A stretch of DNA of 64,000 bases from Liopterus haemorrhoidalis (Eukaryota > Arthropoda > Insecta > Coleoptera > Dytiscidae): positions 33,770,306-33,834,305 of the forward strand of contig OZ020616.1 of the NCBI GenBank assembly GCA_963971575.1, in the 5' to 3' direction. The notes below the pieces were generated by a model, which ran no database searches, had not been told where the DNA came from, and saw only the letters and a program-made list of their open reading frames with translations. The translations under genes and the position numbers were made by a program. Below, one piece after another: positions 22,746 through 34,829 of the stretch (position 1 is the stretch's first letter; the number at the start of each line of letters is the position of its first letter).

Positions 22746-22942
22746 CTAAAATCATCTATGAATGCTTTATTTATAAAAGGTTGTAACGAATATAACGCTC
22801 TACCATCGGATATTAAACAATCAAATAACAGTAAAATATTTAAACACAAAATTAAACAATATTTTTTAAAGATTCATAAACTAGTTTTTGATTGTTTATT
22901 AAGTATGTTCAGGCATTATTTACTATGTGTAATAAATTAATA

Positions 22943-23440
22943 TTTCTATATTATGTTGTATTGTATAAAGTATATAACGATGTGGGGACTGTTTATTAAT
23001 ATTTTACAAAAAAATTAAATCTTAACAAAATAAACACAAAGATGTAGTTAGTATTGTCACAAAATAAACAGTGAGAAATAATTTCATTTCTCATATACCT
23101 ACATGTTTGCTGTTAAGTAAATGATAAATGAGATATTTCAACATTATAAGTAACACTCCCCACTAAATAATTTACTCTTTAAAAACTGCATTGAAGAGAA
23201 AACCAAAATGTTGCCTCATATACATTTTGGATGTTTGGATGCATTTTGGAAGTAAATAAGGGAGATATTTCAATATTTTATACAATATTTAAGAATATAT
23301 TAGTGAAACACTTTTAACAAAGTACTATTATAATTATAAAACCATTTATCTTAAATTATATTTACTTTATTTTAACATAAATTCACAATTTTCGTTATTT
23401 TAATAGTTGGACTAATTTGGACACGCCTATAGTATATGTT
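22943..23440. other. AT-rich spacer, nothing recognised
   Basis: LINE 3' tail-like sequence at first, then no ORF, repeat end or motif I can support. Confidence 0.4.
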
Positions 23441-23782
23441 AAGCAGAAGGAATGAAAGAGATGCTGAGGCGGTTCGAAAAATGTCTCGAAAAGAAACATA
23501 AGAAAATAAGCCCTGAAAAATCAAAAGTAATCAAATTTAGAAAAGAAGAAGGAAAGGAAAAAATAGAACACTGGGAATAGGGCAATCAAGTGCTTAAGCA
23601 AGTAAAGGAAGTCAAATTCCTAGGTTACATATTTTAAAAGGCGAAATTGGAAGGCGAATCATCTCAAAGAGGTGAGAAACGCAATGGCGCAAATTTGGAG
23701 TAGTGACGAGGGGCAATTTAAAGATGACTTCAAGAAGTGAATGTTTTTGTTTGATGCTCTGATCAAGGAATCCTTCTCTATG
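23440..23782 (+). pseudogene. LINE (family X) RT fragment, part 1 of 3
   Basis: The frame reads MLRRFEKCLEKKHKKI, then ISPEKSKVIKFRK and VKEVKFLGYIF, with stops. It is homologous to the RT fragment at 63590-64000 (VNRDKTKVMVFGK, IKYLGYVL). The coding sequence is split at 23782 by a solo LTR and continues at 25155. The clade is not certain; it is an APE-type LINE by its C-terminus. Confidence 0.65.
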
Positions 23783-25154
23783 TGTGGGAGCGGTAATTTC
23801 AGAAATAAAATTATTTATAAATTAATTATTTAAACATAAAAACTAATCTATTTTAAAATAAACATCCTCAGAGATTAGTTGAATTATCAACGAAAGTATT
23901 TTTTTTTAGTTAATTGTTGAGCGACAGGGGTACAAATTTACGATCGTATATGATATGATTTGTTTAAAATATTGTCAACGTTTATTTCAAGTACATGGTC
24001 GAATGTTTATACAGATGCTGATATGCGACCATATATTTTAAGTGATATGGACTCGTAGGTAATTAGAGTAAAAATTAATTATTTGGTTTTATGAATTATT
24101 GGAATAGAAATATGAGTCTTCAAGATAAGTTAAAAGGTTTTTGTTGTTAATTGGAGAGCTGATTATTTTTACAACGGCAAAAAATGGGGTTCAGAGATCA
24201 AATTATTAGTTTTAAGAAAAGGGCTGAGGAAATCTTGTGAGAGGCAAAAGGAGTCGTGAGTAAACCATCACCGGAGTCGGACGAACCTCCCAAGCATTTT
24301 TGGTTGAGAAACCCGGTAGTGTGTAGTGAATCAGAAGTAGTCTGGAAGTGTTGAGGACAGTTTTAATGAAATAACGAATCTCGATAACGGGTTAAAACAC
24401 TGTGAGTGTTGTGAGGTGCTTAACGGCTTCTGAGGTGTTTAAGAAACTTATGTGATGTACGGTGATTGTGAGGTTTTTGTGGAGTGTCTCTCAGGGGTTT
24501 CGTAGCCAGCATTTAACTGTAAGCTCTAGTGTTATTACTAACTTTAATCTTAACTACACACTAAACGTAGATTAAGAAAAACGCAGACTTTAAAACAGTG
24601 TTTCTCAACTGAAAACGTATCGCGGACCAGTAAAATATTAAATTTTCTACCGTGGACTAGTAAAATATTTAATTTTCAACCGCCGACCAGTAAAATATTT
24701 AATTTTCTACCGCGGACCCCTAATAATAAATGTACTAATAAACAAATTGTATATGTTAACTCTATATATATATACATCTTAGTAATAAAAAATCACTGAA
24801 AAATGAACAAAATACACAGAAAATTAACAAAAAATCATAAAAAAATTAGCAAAAAATCTCAAAAATAATAATTTATAATACTTTCATGGACCACTGAAAT
24901 TTTGCTAAGGACCATCAGTGGTCCGCGGACCACCTGTTGAGTAACACTGCTTTAAAACACCCTTATTTCTGTCATAAAGAATCTAAGCAACCAACGTGCG
25001 GACTTTTAGGGTTTCAGACTTAATTCCGCTCGCAAGTCGGGAAACCCACTATGTGAAAGGGCCTTTCAAAGTAATTACTATGAAGTTCAATGAAAATATT
25101 TAAATTCTTTCTGCCCACCGTGACGGTTAGACCGATCCTAGAAATGCTCCCACA
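23783..25154. mobile_element. Gypsy-type solo LTR
   Basis: A 1372-bp block starts TGTGGGAGCGG and ends GCTCCCACA (TG...CA with a 9-bp inverted repeat). The 4-bp duplication TATG flanks it (23779-23782, 25155-25158). Removing it rejoins the LINE reading frame. Four-bp duplications are usual for Gypsy. No internal domain remains, so it arose by LTR-LTR recombination. A hAT MITE lies inside. Confidence 0.8.
24596..24949. mobile_element. hAT MITE inside the solo LTR
   Basis: Ends CAGTGTTTCTCAAC and, reversed, CAGTGTTACTCAAC. Exact 8-bp duplication CTTTAAAA (24588-24595, 24950-24957). GCGGACCAGTAAAATAT-like units repeat three times next to the left end. Confidence 0.88.
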
Positions 25155-25745
25155 TATGGATCGGATATTTGCATATGGAAAGAGCGAGAAGAAGTGGAAA
25201 CCAGGCAGGAAACGTATATCAAATGGAAATTACGTTTAGATAAATCAACATCGAGCGATATCGTACCGGAAGAAACAAAGCGGTATAAGATGAAGACAAA
25301 AACAGGTGCCAGAGCAATGAAGTACGAATACGAATACGAATGCTGGAAAGAGAAAGAAAAGCATAAACAAAAAACCTGGGAAAATGAAAGGTTATTATTC
25401 TATAATATGAAAGAAATTTTCACGGTGTAGAAGAAATAAGAAGAAAACAGCAAGCAGGTGAGAAACTAGTTCCGATACTGATATAAAAAAGTGCAAATTT
25501 AAGTACAGCAAAACAGAATTAAAAGATCAAGATATAGAATGGTATTAAAAAAAAAAAAAAAAAAGGAGCCATCCTTCCCAAGTTCACCCATCCTCACAGA
25601 AAGTAACAAACAAAAGATGATAGCATTGTTTAGATGTAGAAATGAAGCGGCAGCGCACCAGTACTCAAGAACAGAGAAAGAAAAGAAATGCAGAACATGC
25701 AAAGAGCAAACAGAAACAATCAAACGTCTAATCAACTGTCCTGAA
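25155..25745 (+). pseudogene. LINE (family X), part 2 of 3, C-terminal region
   Basis: After the solo LTR the reading resumes as WKEREEVETRQETYIKWKL, then RLDKSTSSDIVPEETKR, the post-RT region of this LINE. An A-run near 25550 shifts the frame. The end has CRTCKEQTETIKRLINC, a zinc knuckle. At 25746 it is interrupted by the I-type LINE and resumes at 31097. Confidence 0.65.
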
Positions 25746-25942
25746 GTAAGATAAAAATATATTTATTGGCTTTTGTTTTTCAAGTGTCACATTGACGTTC
25801 TCTTTGACATTTTGAAAAATAATTTTGCTTTTTTACTGAGTTTTATTTAATTTTAAAAGTGTAGTGAATTTCTCTTAGCTCTAGTAATAAAGAATAAGAA
25901 GAAATAAAAATAAACATTGCAGAATAGTATTAAGTGCAAGTA

Positions 25943-27412
25943 ATGATGGAAGATCATGGAGGTCCAGGGCCGCCTGATACTGGACAGTCAAAAAACACTT
26001 CAAGATATATCTATGATGCACTGGAAGTTTTAAATAATCCAGAAATAGAAAATATGGACGCACAAGATGAATCCCTATATACGAACAATGGTTCCACAAT
26101 AACAGCTAAACCTCTAACCTACAAAAGATCAGGTGAGGAAATTTTAAATCTACCACCAGCTAAGATGACCAATAATATGTCCGCTAATGATTTCACTAGC
26201 ATAAATTCTAGCAACATAACAAATAAAATAAAATATAAAATAACAGACACAGGACCATATTATATTTTTATTGAACATAAACAATTTAAAAGATTACATC
26301 CCATGTCAATTGGAAAAATTTTATATAAAGGAGAAAATACATTTATTAAAAATAATATATTAAACATTCAAAGTGTTGGTAAATCAAAAATTAAAATTGA
26401 ATTAAACAATTCTGTTGCTGCAAATAAATTAATAGATTTGGAGGCTGTTAATAATATTGAATTTGAGAGCTATATACCTGAATTTAATGTGTCGAGACAA
26501 GGTATTGTCAAATTTATAGATACCACGCTGACTGACGAGGAAATAATTCAAGAAACTGAATGTGAAATTAAAATCATATCTGTAAGAAGAATTTTAAAGC
26601 GAATTTCCAGTACGGAAAAAAAACCAACACAAACATGCATTTTTAAATTTGAAGGACAAAAACTCCCGAATTACATATATTTGTTCGGTACACGCTGTGA
26701 AGTATCAACTTATATTCCACAAGTAGTCCAATGTTTTAATTGTTTAAGATATGGTCATTTAAGTCGTAACTGTAAAAGTACCCAACGTTGTAGTCGATGT
26801 AGTCTATCTCACAGTCCGAACGAATGTACACAGATTGAGCCCTGTTGCATTTTCTGCAAAGGAGCCCATGTATCTACAAACAGAATTTGTCCTGAATTCA
26901 CAAGACAAAAAAATATAAAACGAATTATGGTAATACAGAATTTATCCTACTCTGAAGCTGCAAAACAACATCAAACATGTTTTGCTAATATTGTGAATGA
27001 GCGTCGACCAGATATTACCTCTGTATTTGAATTTCCAAAGATCAACCAAATAACACCACAAAGGATTCAGCGAACAGTAAATAATAGCAATAGTCCAAAG
27101 AAGAATTTCAATTTTACAAAAAGGGTACCCATAGTGACAAATATGCCAAATGAAGTAACAAGAAATCAATTTCCTAGAATTAACCATCCGGTTATACAAC
27201 CACAACAGCCAATAGTCAACACATACGGGCCACAATATCATAGGGTTTCTCAAAATAATGACACTATAATTTCGGAAAACTTGAAAAAAAAATTACTAAC
27301 GTTGATAGAAACATTAATTTTGCAAGTTCAGCAAAATGTACCGGTTAATAATAATGATGTACTTGCTCTCTTAAATAATTTGAATGATTTTGATAATGAA
27401 ATTATAATTTAA
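25943..27412 (+). CDS. I-type LINE ORF1 (Gag-like RNA-binding protein)
   Basis: The open frame of 489 codons starts at the first ATG (25943), followed directly by a second ATG. It ends TAA at 27412. The N-terminal 70 residues are Gly/Pro/Asn-rich and acidic. The middle (about 90-250) is a globular RRM-like region of the kind seen in I/Jockey Gag. From about residue 263 there are three zinc knuckles: CFNCLRYGHLSRNC, CSRCSLSHSPNEC and a third CCIFC-type. The C-terminal 150 residues are Asn/Pro/Gln-rich. The protein binds element RNA to form the ribonucleoprotein. The frame is intact. Confidence 0.9.
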   Translation: MMEDHGGPGPPDTGQSKNTSRYIYDALEVLNNPEIENMDAQDESLYTNNGSTITAKPLTYKRSGEEILNLPPAKMTNNMSANDFTSINSSNITNKIKYKITDTGPYYIFIEHKQFKRLHPMSIGKILYKGENTFIKNNILNIQSVGKSKIKIELNNSVAANKLIDLEAVNNIEFESYIPEFNVSRQGIVKFIDTTLTDEEIIQETECEIKIISVRRILKRISSTEKKPTQTCIFKFEGQKLPNYIYLFGTRCEVSTYIPQVVQCFNCLRYGHLSRNCKSTQRCSRCSLSHSPNECTQIEPCCIFCKGAHVSTNRICPEFTRQKNIKRIMVIQNLSYSEAAKQHQTCFANIVNERRPDITSVFEFPKINQITPQRIQRTVNNSNSPKKNFNFTKRVPIVTNMPNEVTRNQFPRINHPVIQPQQPIVNTYGPQYHRVSQNNDTIISENLKKKLLTLIETLILQVQQNVPVNNNDVLALLNNLNDFDNEIII

Positions 27413-27415
27413 AAC

Positions 27416-30400
27416 ATGGAACTTAAAATTATTCAATGGAATGGGCAGTCTGTTAATGCTCATAAACCACTTTTAGAAATGTATTTGGGCACATATAAAC
27501 CTCATATAGTTCTACTATCCGAAACATGGTTTAAAAGAAACAGATTTGTTAAATTTCATAACTATAAATTAATCAGATGTGATAGAAATGACGGCTACGG
27601 AGGTAGCGCTATTTTAGTTTGTAATAATTTAAATTTTCAAATAATAAACACAGAAGATATTTGTGATAACAATATTCAAATCTGTGCAATTAATCTTAAA
27701 ATACAATCAAAATACATTGATTGTGTATCTGTTTATGTAAAGCCTGGTCACACAGTAGACAACTTTTTGTGGAGTTTATTACATTCAAAATTGTCTGATA
27801 CCTTCCACCTTTGTAACATTGCCTGGCCATCGCCCATCTGCAGTAGATCTCACCATTTGTAATACAAACTTGGTTTTACAAACTATGACAAAAACTACAA
27901 CTGAAACACTAGGATCAAATCATTTCATAGTCTCTACTATAATATCTATAACACCATGTACAAGTACTATTAGAAATTTTACTCCAAATAGATTATGGAA
28001 CACAAAAAATGCCAACTGGCCATCCTATATTCAATATATAGACAAGTATCTTCCAACGTTTGAAGCTGACACAAATATATTAAATATGTATTCTAAACTA
28101 ATAGAAACTATTAACAAAGCTGCGGAAGAAAATATTCCCAAAAAATTGCCATATAATACCCCACACAAGCCGAAATCGTGGTGGACAATTAATTGTCAAC
28201 AAAAACTTGCTGAAGCAAAACAAAAATTAGGAATATACCGGAAAAAACCAACCTTAGATAATTTCATAAATTTTAGAAGAAGTGTTAATTCTGCAAAAAA
28301 GTTCATAAAAAATCAAAAACGCACCGAATGGAAACATTTTTGTGAGTCAATTAATATAAACACTTCATCTTCTACTATTTGGAAAAAATTACGCCAAGCC
28401 AAAAACATCAATGTCGAAGCATCTTCTGAAAATCCAGAATTAAAAGATACTTGGTTAGAAGAGTATGCTGACTTTCTAGCGCCATCTGGAGCGTCTTTTC
28501 CGCCTTTCCTAAAAAACAACAATAAATTATCTGATCACTTTTTAATAAGTGTCTTTACATATGAAGAGCTAGACTCAGTCTTGGAAAAAAATTCTTCAGA
28601 CAGTGCTCCAGGACATGATAACATAACATATTCCATGATTCAAAATTTACCCAAAAAAGCCAAATGTACTTTACTTTACATTTATAATAATATTTGGTAT
28701 GAAGATAATTGGCTTACTGAATGGCAAAAGCAAATAATTGTCCCCATTTTAAAACCAGGTAAAGATCCTAAAAATACTAAATCATACCGTCCAATAAGCC
28801 TAGCTTCGTGTTTGTTTAAAGTTCTTGAACGATTAATAAAAAATCGATTAGAATGGTTTCTAGAACATAATAAAATTCTTACAAATGCACAAACAGCATA
28901 CCGTAAAGGAAAAGGTACTCAAGATGCTATTTTTTCATTAAACAATGAAATACACAGAGCTTTTGAAGAAAAAAGTATTGCTGGAACTGTATTTTTAGAC
29001 TTAGAAAAAGCTTTTGACAATGTACAAATTCCAATTCTTTTAGAAAAAATGTCCGCTTTACAAATACCTATAATTTTTATAAAACGTTTAGAAAAAATGT
29101 ATAGTCTCAGAGAAATTGTAGTAAAATTTAAAGGCAGAGTGAGTTCACCAAGGTTAATTTATATAGGTATCCAACAAGGATCCATTCTTAGTCCCTTATT
29201 TTTCAACTTGTACACTGCTGATATACAAATTTATCTTCCTAAAACTATAACTTATGTTCAATATGCTGATGATATTGTTCTTATAAATAGAAATTCAAAA
29301 TTAACTAAATGTATTCAAGAACTAAAATATTCCTTCTTTGGTTTGGACTTATGGTTGAATGAACATGGTTTCTCCTTATCAGATACTAAATCTAGTATTG
29401 TCTTCTTTACGCGAAAAAGAATTAAATTAAATTATGACACAATTCGACTAGGCATACACACAATATCGATAAAAGCTACAACAAAATATTTAGGAATGTT
29501 TCTTGATCAAAAATTAACCTGGAATTATCATATTGCCTATCTACAAACAGAAGTCGAGAAACGTGTAAATATATTAAGAGCTATAGCACATTCCTGGTGG
29601 GGAGCCAATCCGAACATAATTCTTATGTTTTATAGATCTTATATTCGATCTAAAATTGATTATGGTTCTATTTTTTATTCTTCGTCTTCTTTTACGAATC
29701 TTAAGAAAATAGATAGACTGCAATTTAAATCGCTAAGGACTTGCTTAGGGGCAATGAAATCGACTCCAATTAGATCTCTTTTGGCTGAAACGTGTGAATT
29801 TCCGTTATTCTATCGCAGGAAAAAATTGGGTTATAATTTTATTACTAAAAAATTATACTTTGACTATAAGTCTATGGATTTGGTAAAATGGCTATACATT
29901 CAGGACATCTCATCATCTAAAGGTCTGACTCACAAACCTCCGGACTACATATTTTCATTTGGAAAAATTATGGAACTCTCCAAATATATAATATTCGATA
30001 ACTCATGTCCATTATTTAAAGTTCCTTACGAAAATAATTATCATGACGTTAATATCATCATTCCACCTTTTACCGGCAATGTAATTGTAGATAAAGAGAT
30101 TTTTAAAGAGCAGTTGCAAAAAAATGCATCAAATTATATATGTATTTATACAGATGGGTCTAAATATCATGAGAATAACATGGTAGGAGCAGCTTTCTAT
30201 TGTCATTTCTTAAAATTCGGTAAAAAATTTACTTTACCAAATTATTATTCAACATTTTCAGCTGAATTGTATGCAATAGAACAAGCATTAAATTTCATTA
30301 TAGATTACAACAATCCTGAATTAAAATTTATTATTATAAGTGATTGTCTAAGTGCATTACAATCTTTAAAAAATTCTAAAAAATTCCCTTTTCATTTTAA

Positions 30401-30995
30401 TATTCAAAGAATAATGCACCTTTTAAAAGATATAAGTGAAGTAAAACTTATTTGGATTAAATCACACCAAGGCATTTCATACGGGAATGACATAGCAGAT
30501 AAACTAGCCAAAGTGGCAGCAAAATCACCTACAGTAGAAATCACCGATGTAATACCTCATTATGATTTTAAAAGTACCGTATATAAGAACTTGAATGCAG
30601 AATGGGAACAAGAGTGGCAAGAAGACAGTGGAAAATTTTATGGACAAATAGAAAATAGTCTACCGAAGAAACCCTGGTTTCACGCTTGTGGAGAAAAAAG
30701 AAATGTAATCACAACTATGTGTAGAATAAGATTTGGCCATGCATTTTATCCACAACATTTATATAAAATTGGTGTAATTAAGTCACCGTACTGCCCCTGC
30801 GACAATGAAACTATTGGGACCCTAGATCACATTTTTTTCCATTGCCCAAATTTTAGTAATCAAAGAAAAGATCTTATTATGGAACTGGAAAAAATTAATC
30901 TAAATCCACCGCATTCTATTATAAATTTATTAAAACATTACAAATCATATATATTTTTGGTCAAATTTATTATCAATTCAAATTTAAAAATGTAA
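27416..30995 (+). pseudogene. I-type LINE ORF2 (endonuclease-RT-RNase H), one deletion/frameshift
   Basis: ORF2 starts at ATG 27416. An APE-type endonuclease begins IIQWNGQSVNAHKP, with LLSETWF and GYGGSAILV. Near 27810 the frame changes, and the other frame joins at LPGHRPSAVDLTICN. The GDFNAHH block expected between is absent, so a deletion of several dozen codons with a frame change has removed part of the endonuclease active site. From about 27830 to 30995 a single open frame of about 1058 codons holds the RT (PILKPGKDP, FLDLEKAFDNV, IQQGSILSPLFF, YADD), an RNase H (TDGSK, SAELYAI, ISDCLSAL, NDIADKLA) and the terminal CPCDNETIGTLDHIFFHC zinc motif. RNase H places it in the I-type group. 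The long intact frame and clean target duplication imply a recent insertion. Confidence 0.9.
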
Positions 30996-31096
30996 TTAAT
31001 TATAATTGTACATATATTATATAAAATTTGTAGCTGGCTAATATGGTCGAAAGACCAACGGCCAATAAAACAATAAATAAAAAAAAAAAAAAAAAA

Positions 31097-31190
31097 GTAA
31101 GATAAAAAACGCTTCCGCTAGAAAAAGTTCTGTATGAAACTGGCCGCGGAAGAGTTTAGATGAAAAAGATTCAGTCTACGCCCTATATTT
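31097..31190 (+). pseudogene. LINE (family X), part 3 of 3, C-terminal tail
   Basis: After the I-element the frame continues TLPLEKVLYETGRGR, the end of the family X ORF2, and then degenerates. A/T-rich sequence to about 31360 holds nothing else. Confidence 0.5.
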
Positions 31191-31370
31191 TTATAAATTT
31201 GTTTATTTATTTATTTATTATTTTTATTATTTGATTAATTTGTTTCTTTACCGATGTTTTTAATTTAATTTCATTTGGTTAATGGATGGCCTCACAAGAA
31301 ATATATGTACAAAATAGTTTTTATTAGAGACTAGTGGGTGTATTCGTGCTTCGCTATGGCATTTCACTAC

Positions 31371-31650
31371 TTTTTTTTTTTTTTTTTTATTGTTTATGGT
31401 GCTTCAATTTCTAAGATTATTAGCACCCTTTGATTTACATATAATTACAATTTGTATACATATACATTATAATACTTTTTTAGATTATATACAGAAAATT
31501 TTATGTATGTCAAATATACAAGTAAATATCTTGGTAATGATGTGGGTAAGTTTTATATTTGTGAGGCGAGTTTTATGTCTGTCAGGTAGTTGAATATTGC
31601 AGCTGTTGTTTTCGGGTTGTTCGCAAGTGCGTCTGGGAGAGTTGGTGGAA
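31371..31650 (-). mobile_element. Short 5'-truncated I-type LINE copy
   Basis: A poly(T) run at 31371-31388 is the tail on the opposite strand. The minus frame has PPTLPDALANNPKTTAAIFN, then YLTDIKLASQ and a stop, a typical ORF2 end. TCACTAC flanks it (31364-31370, 31651-31657). It is only 280 bp, a dead-on-arrival copy. Confidence 0.7.
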
Positions 31651-31744
31651 TCACTACTTTAAAACGAAGAAAGTGTGACATAACGCTCTCAACGTTGAAA
31701 TTAAATATGTAAAACGATAATATAATATGCAATTAATTATTAGA

Positions 31745-32185
31745 CCAGTGGTTCTTAACCAGTGTTCCGTGAACTTATAGGAAGTGGTCTGAAGAAAAAT
31801 TAAAAACGATTATTAAGACGAAAAATGAAACGAAAACGAAAAAGCAAAAGTCATTGTTTTTAGTTTTCTCGTCTTTACTTGTACGTATGTACTTATGTTA
31901 GCGTTTCTTGATTTCTATAACGGATCGTATTCTCAAAATAAAATTTTCCGAAATAACAATTGAAGAATTTTGGATTTCTGTTCAAACCGAGTTTAAAACT
32001 ATTTCTGAGAAAGCGATTAAAATTTTATTACAATTTTCAACATCGTACTTATCTGTAGAGCCCTGCGCAGATAATCATCCGCGTCCGCATCAGCAAAAAT
32101 ATTCACACAATCCGCACAACAGGTTTTGCTGTCAGTTTGGAAAGAACTAACATGTTTCGCTTTATTTGGTAATCGCTGCTCTAAA
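31745..32185 (+). pseudogene. hAT transposase C-terminal remnant
   Basis: The left end is CAGTGGTTCTTAACCAGTG, hAT-like. The plus frame at about 31905-32060 reads RILKIKFSEITIEEFWISVQ, then ISEKAIKILLQFSTSYL. This matches the dimerisation region of the Charlie/ZBED5-type hAT transposases, where STSYL is normally followed by CEQGFS. Here the sequence breaks off after STSYL into a GC-rich insertion. A possible right end (AGCAGCGATTACC on minus) near 32185 has no matching duplication. About 50 residues remain of a protein usually over 500 long. Confidence 0.6.
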
Positions 32186-32189
32186 ACAC

Positions 32190-32479
32190 TACTGAAGATT
32201 TTTGGTTTTAAACTAAAATTAACCTAAGGGACGCCAAAAGTTTTGGGGCCTAGATGCGCTCATAATTTTGAAACCTAGAGAGAGACAAAATTTTGGGGGG
32301 CCTAAGCGTCTTTTTTCTTAGGGAGCAGGTGGCGTGCTGCTCATGAAATACGTGTTGATAGTACTGTCAAGTATCATATTAATGTCTAACTAACATCTCA
32401 CGTCAGTTTTACCTTTTCCAAGGTGAGAAAAAAGTAATGCAACGTGGCTATTTTTTTCTTATTATTGAATTAAAAAAAA
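32190..32479. other. Unresolved spacer with eroded hAT-like sequence
   Basis: GGGGCCTA-type segments at 32245-32330 resemble GC-rich hAT interiors seen elsewhere in the window, but no ends are clear. Confidence 0.3.
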
Positions 32480-34435
32480 AGAGTTTCTACAGTCAGATCT
32501 ATAAGGAATGGATGCAAGAACTCGGATAGCACGCCTCTGCAATGAGAAAATTCTTTTAGCTGCTGTAGAATGTCCCCATGCTAAGATGGCATATGAAATC
32601 TGGCTGTGGAACAATGCATTGTATGCCACCATAAGAACATCCCCACTAACAGAATTATAGAGGTTCCGTAAGAGAAAGGTTATAGAACATAATCTGCTAA
32701 AGGATGTTAACATGGTGGTTCCATGTAAGATTAGGGTCCACATGTATACCAAGAAATTTGACATTATCCGTGTTATCAAAATTAGTATTGTGTTTGCGCA
32801 AGGTAATCAACATTTTTTGGGTCTTTTCAAGGTTGAGGGATAGTTTATTGGTGTCAAACCAGTATTTAGCTTTTTTTAACAAAGATTCTGTTATTGAAAT
32901 GGTGTTATTCAGACATGCAGATTTAACAACAAAAGTTTTGTCGTCAGCGTATAAGATACTGGTTTGATCAATAAAAGTTGGAAAATTATTTATAAAAATG
33001 AGGAATAGTAAAGGTCCCAGGATGGAGCCTTGAGGAACTCCTGTATCAAGTGTCAGAAAATCTGAATTACCGTTTTTGGTGTAAACCAATTGTTTCCTTT
33101 CTGTGAGGTAGGATTCCATAAGAGTGATGCTGGCTTTATCAAATCCATATCTATGAAATTTATCCAGCAGAATCTGGTGGGATACACAATCAAAGGCTTT
33201 CGAAAAATCGAGTAGTGTTGTTAAGCAAAACTCTCCAGCCTCGATACCAGTAGATATTTCATCGATAAAAGCCAGAATTGCATCAGATGTGGATCTATTG
33301 GCTCTGAAGCCAAACTGCATATCATGAAACAATTGGTTACATTCAAAGAAGGTTATTATTTGTTTTAAAAGTATTTTCTCAAGAACTTTTGATAATATGG
33401 GAAGCAATGATATGGGTCGATAGTTTCCCGGATCATTATTATCACCTTTCTTGTGTATTGGTAATACAGTTGCAATTTTTAGGGCATCCGGGAATTTGTT
33501 CGATAGGATACATCGATTTATTATCTTAGTGAAGGGTATGATAATTGTGTCCTTCACGGATTTTAATATTCCGGTAGTAATTCCATAGTAATCCTGCGCT
33601 TTACTGTTTTTTAACTGATTTATTGTATCTCTGACCGTGATACAGAATACAGTGGAGAAGGAAAAGTTAATAGTAGTGTTAGAAGAGGGCATGAGTTGGA
33701 TGGGAGACGTATGGGTGGGAGTTATTTCGTCGATTATCTTGCGCGCAGCTTCTACAAAGTGTTAATTAAAATCACTGGCCTTGAGGGTTGATGATAGGAG
33801 AGGTGAACGATATATAGGTCTATTGGTGTTTATGATTTGCCATGTTGTTTTAGAAATATTTTTAGAACTTTTAATTAACTTTAAGTTTGCTACTGTTTTC
33901 GCTTCTCGAATTTCATGTTTATATTTGCTTCTAAAAATATTTCGATAAGCCAGTGATTCTTTGGACGGGTTCGTTTGGTATTCATTGTCCAGTTCAACAA
34001 GGTGTTGTCTCATTTTTCTTATTTTTTCATTCAACCATGATACTACAATTACTGTTCGTTTATGGGATTTTTTTTAGGGAAACTGGACTTGAATACTTGT
34101 AGAAACTTACTAAAAAAATATGTAAATGCATCATTACTATCATATAATTTATTCAGAAAATACCAGTCTATTTCTGCTAGTTTGGTATACATATTATGAA
34201 GTCCTTTTTCAGTAATGGGCCTGTGTATATCTGACTGTTGATAACTCATTTTGGGATCAATGTCACTGATTTCAAAGCAGAAATTTATGCCACTGTGGTC
34301 AGAAATAAGCATGACTTCTTTGACAGCGCTGGTTTGTAGTAGAAAAAACGTTGTCTAGCCTATTTCTTCCCCTTATGTTGAAGTCAACACAAGAAACAAG
34401 ACCAAACGATTGCAATAAGTCTGTTAATGTTACTC
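32480..34435 (-). pseudogene. Jockey/CR1-like LINE, endonuclease end through RT
   Basis: On minus, from about 34430: a degenerate endonuclease (LISDHSGINFCFEISD), the linker (MRQHLVELDNEYQTNPSKES), then a long RT frame at 32697-33692. That frame has LPIHKKGDNNDPGNYRPISLL, FGFRANRSTSDAILAF, LLDFSKAFDCVSHQILLDKF, TGVPQGSILGPLLFLIFIN and YADD. The thumb continues in another frame to about 32480 (HSQISYAILAWGHS). Frameshifts near 34340, 34040, 33730 and 32700 break it. The RT core itself is open. Both ends are truncated. Confidence 0.88.
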
Positions 34436-34439
34436 ATTT

Positions 34440-34829
34440 TGTTGTTTATTTATTAATTTTTCTTTCTGTAAAATCAGAATAAAATTAAGACCGGCCACCG
34501 GGCCCTATGCCATGTCCTCGTTGGCCTAGGTGAAAACACAGCCCTGCCGCCAGAAAACAACGATTTTTAGTGTTAGAATATTTTCTTTCTTTTTTATACT
34601 AGAATATTTTATACTTCCAATAAAGTAACACATGCAAAATCAAAATTTTCATAAGGTGTGTCTATTTTGTGGCAGAGATATTTTAAGCTTTAATTTGAAT
34701 TTTTTTAAGTTTATTTACATTCTTATCATACTGCGAGTTCCAAATAACTTATGGAAAATTGGATAAACTATAAAGAAAGATAAAATAAATATTTTTACTA
34801 GCAGTAATTGGTTTACCTTTTTTTGTACT
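34440..34829. other. AT-rich spacer, nothing recognised
   Basis: No ORF or element end identified. Confidence 0.4.

Larger units (their letters stand above)
21105..22942 (+). pseudogene. Jockey-like LINE, RT C-terminal half, interrupted
   Basis: The frame includes GVPQGSVTGPLLFIIYMNDI, a degenerate YADY in place of YADD, NKLKLNLNKNKAM and MKYLGLIFDCNLTFK, followed by the thumb with HFQYCSSILYL. A stop near 21777 and others break it. The reading fades near 22000 and resumes at 22758 with NALFIKGCNEYNALPSDIKQ, the usual end of such ORF2 proteins. Between them lies about 750 bp of foreign sequence holding a tRNA-like unit and a dispersed repeat. The 5' half is missing. The loss of the second catalytic aspartate means it is dead. 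Confidence 0.75.
25758..31096 (+). mobile_element. Near-complete I-type LINE with target duplication
   Basis: Flanked by an exact 12-bp duplication GTAAGATAAAAA (25746-25757, 31097-31108). It has a 5' UTR of about 185 bp, ORF1, ORF2 starting 3 nt after the ORF1 stop, and a short 3' UTR with a GGTC-GAAA-GACC hairpin and AATAAA. It ends in a poly(A) tract at about 31078-31096. Length 5339 bp. It appears full length rather than 5'-truncated. The one clear lesion is in the endonuclease part of ORF2. Confidence 0.92.

Noticed and set aside
25194..25754. Two plus frames as a host gene
   Set aside because: They match the C-terminal region and zinc knuckle of the family X LINE.
31745..32185. Intact hAT element
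   Set aside because: One end and a transposase scrap are present, but no matching second end or 8-bp duplication.
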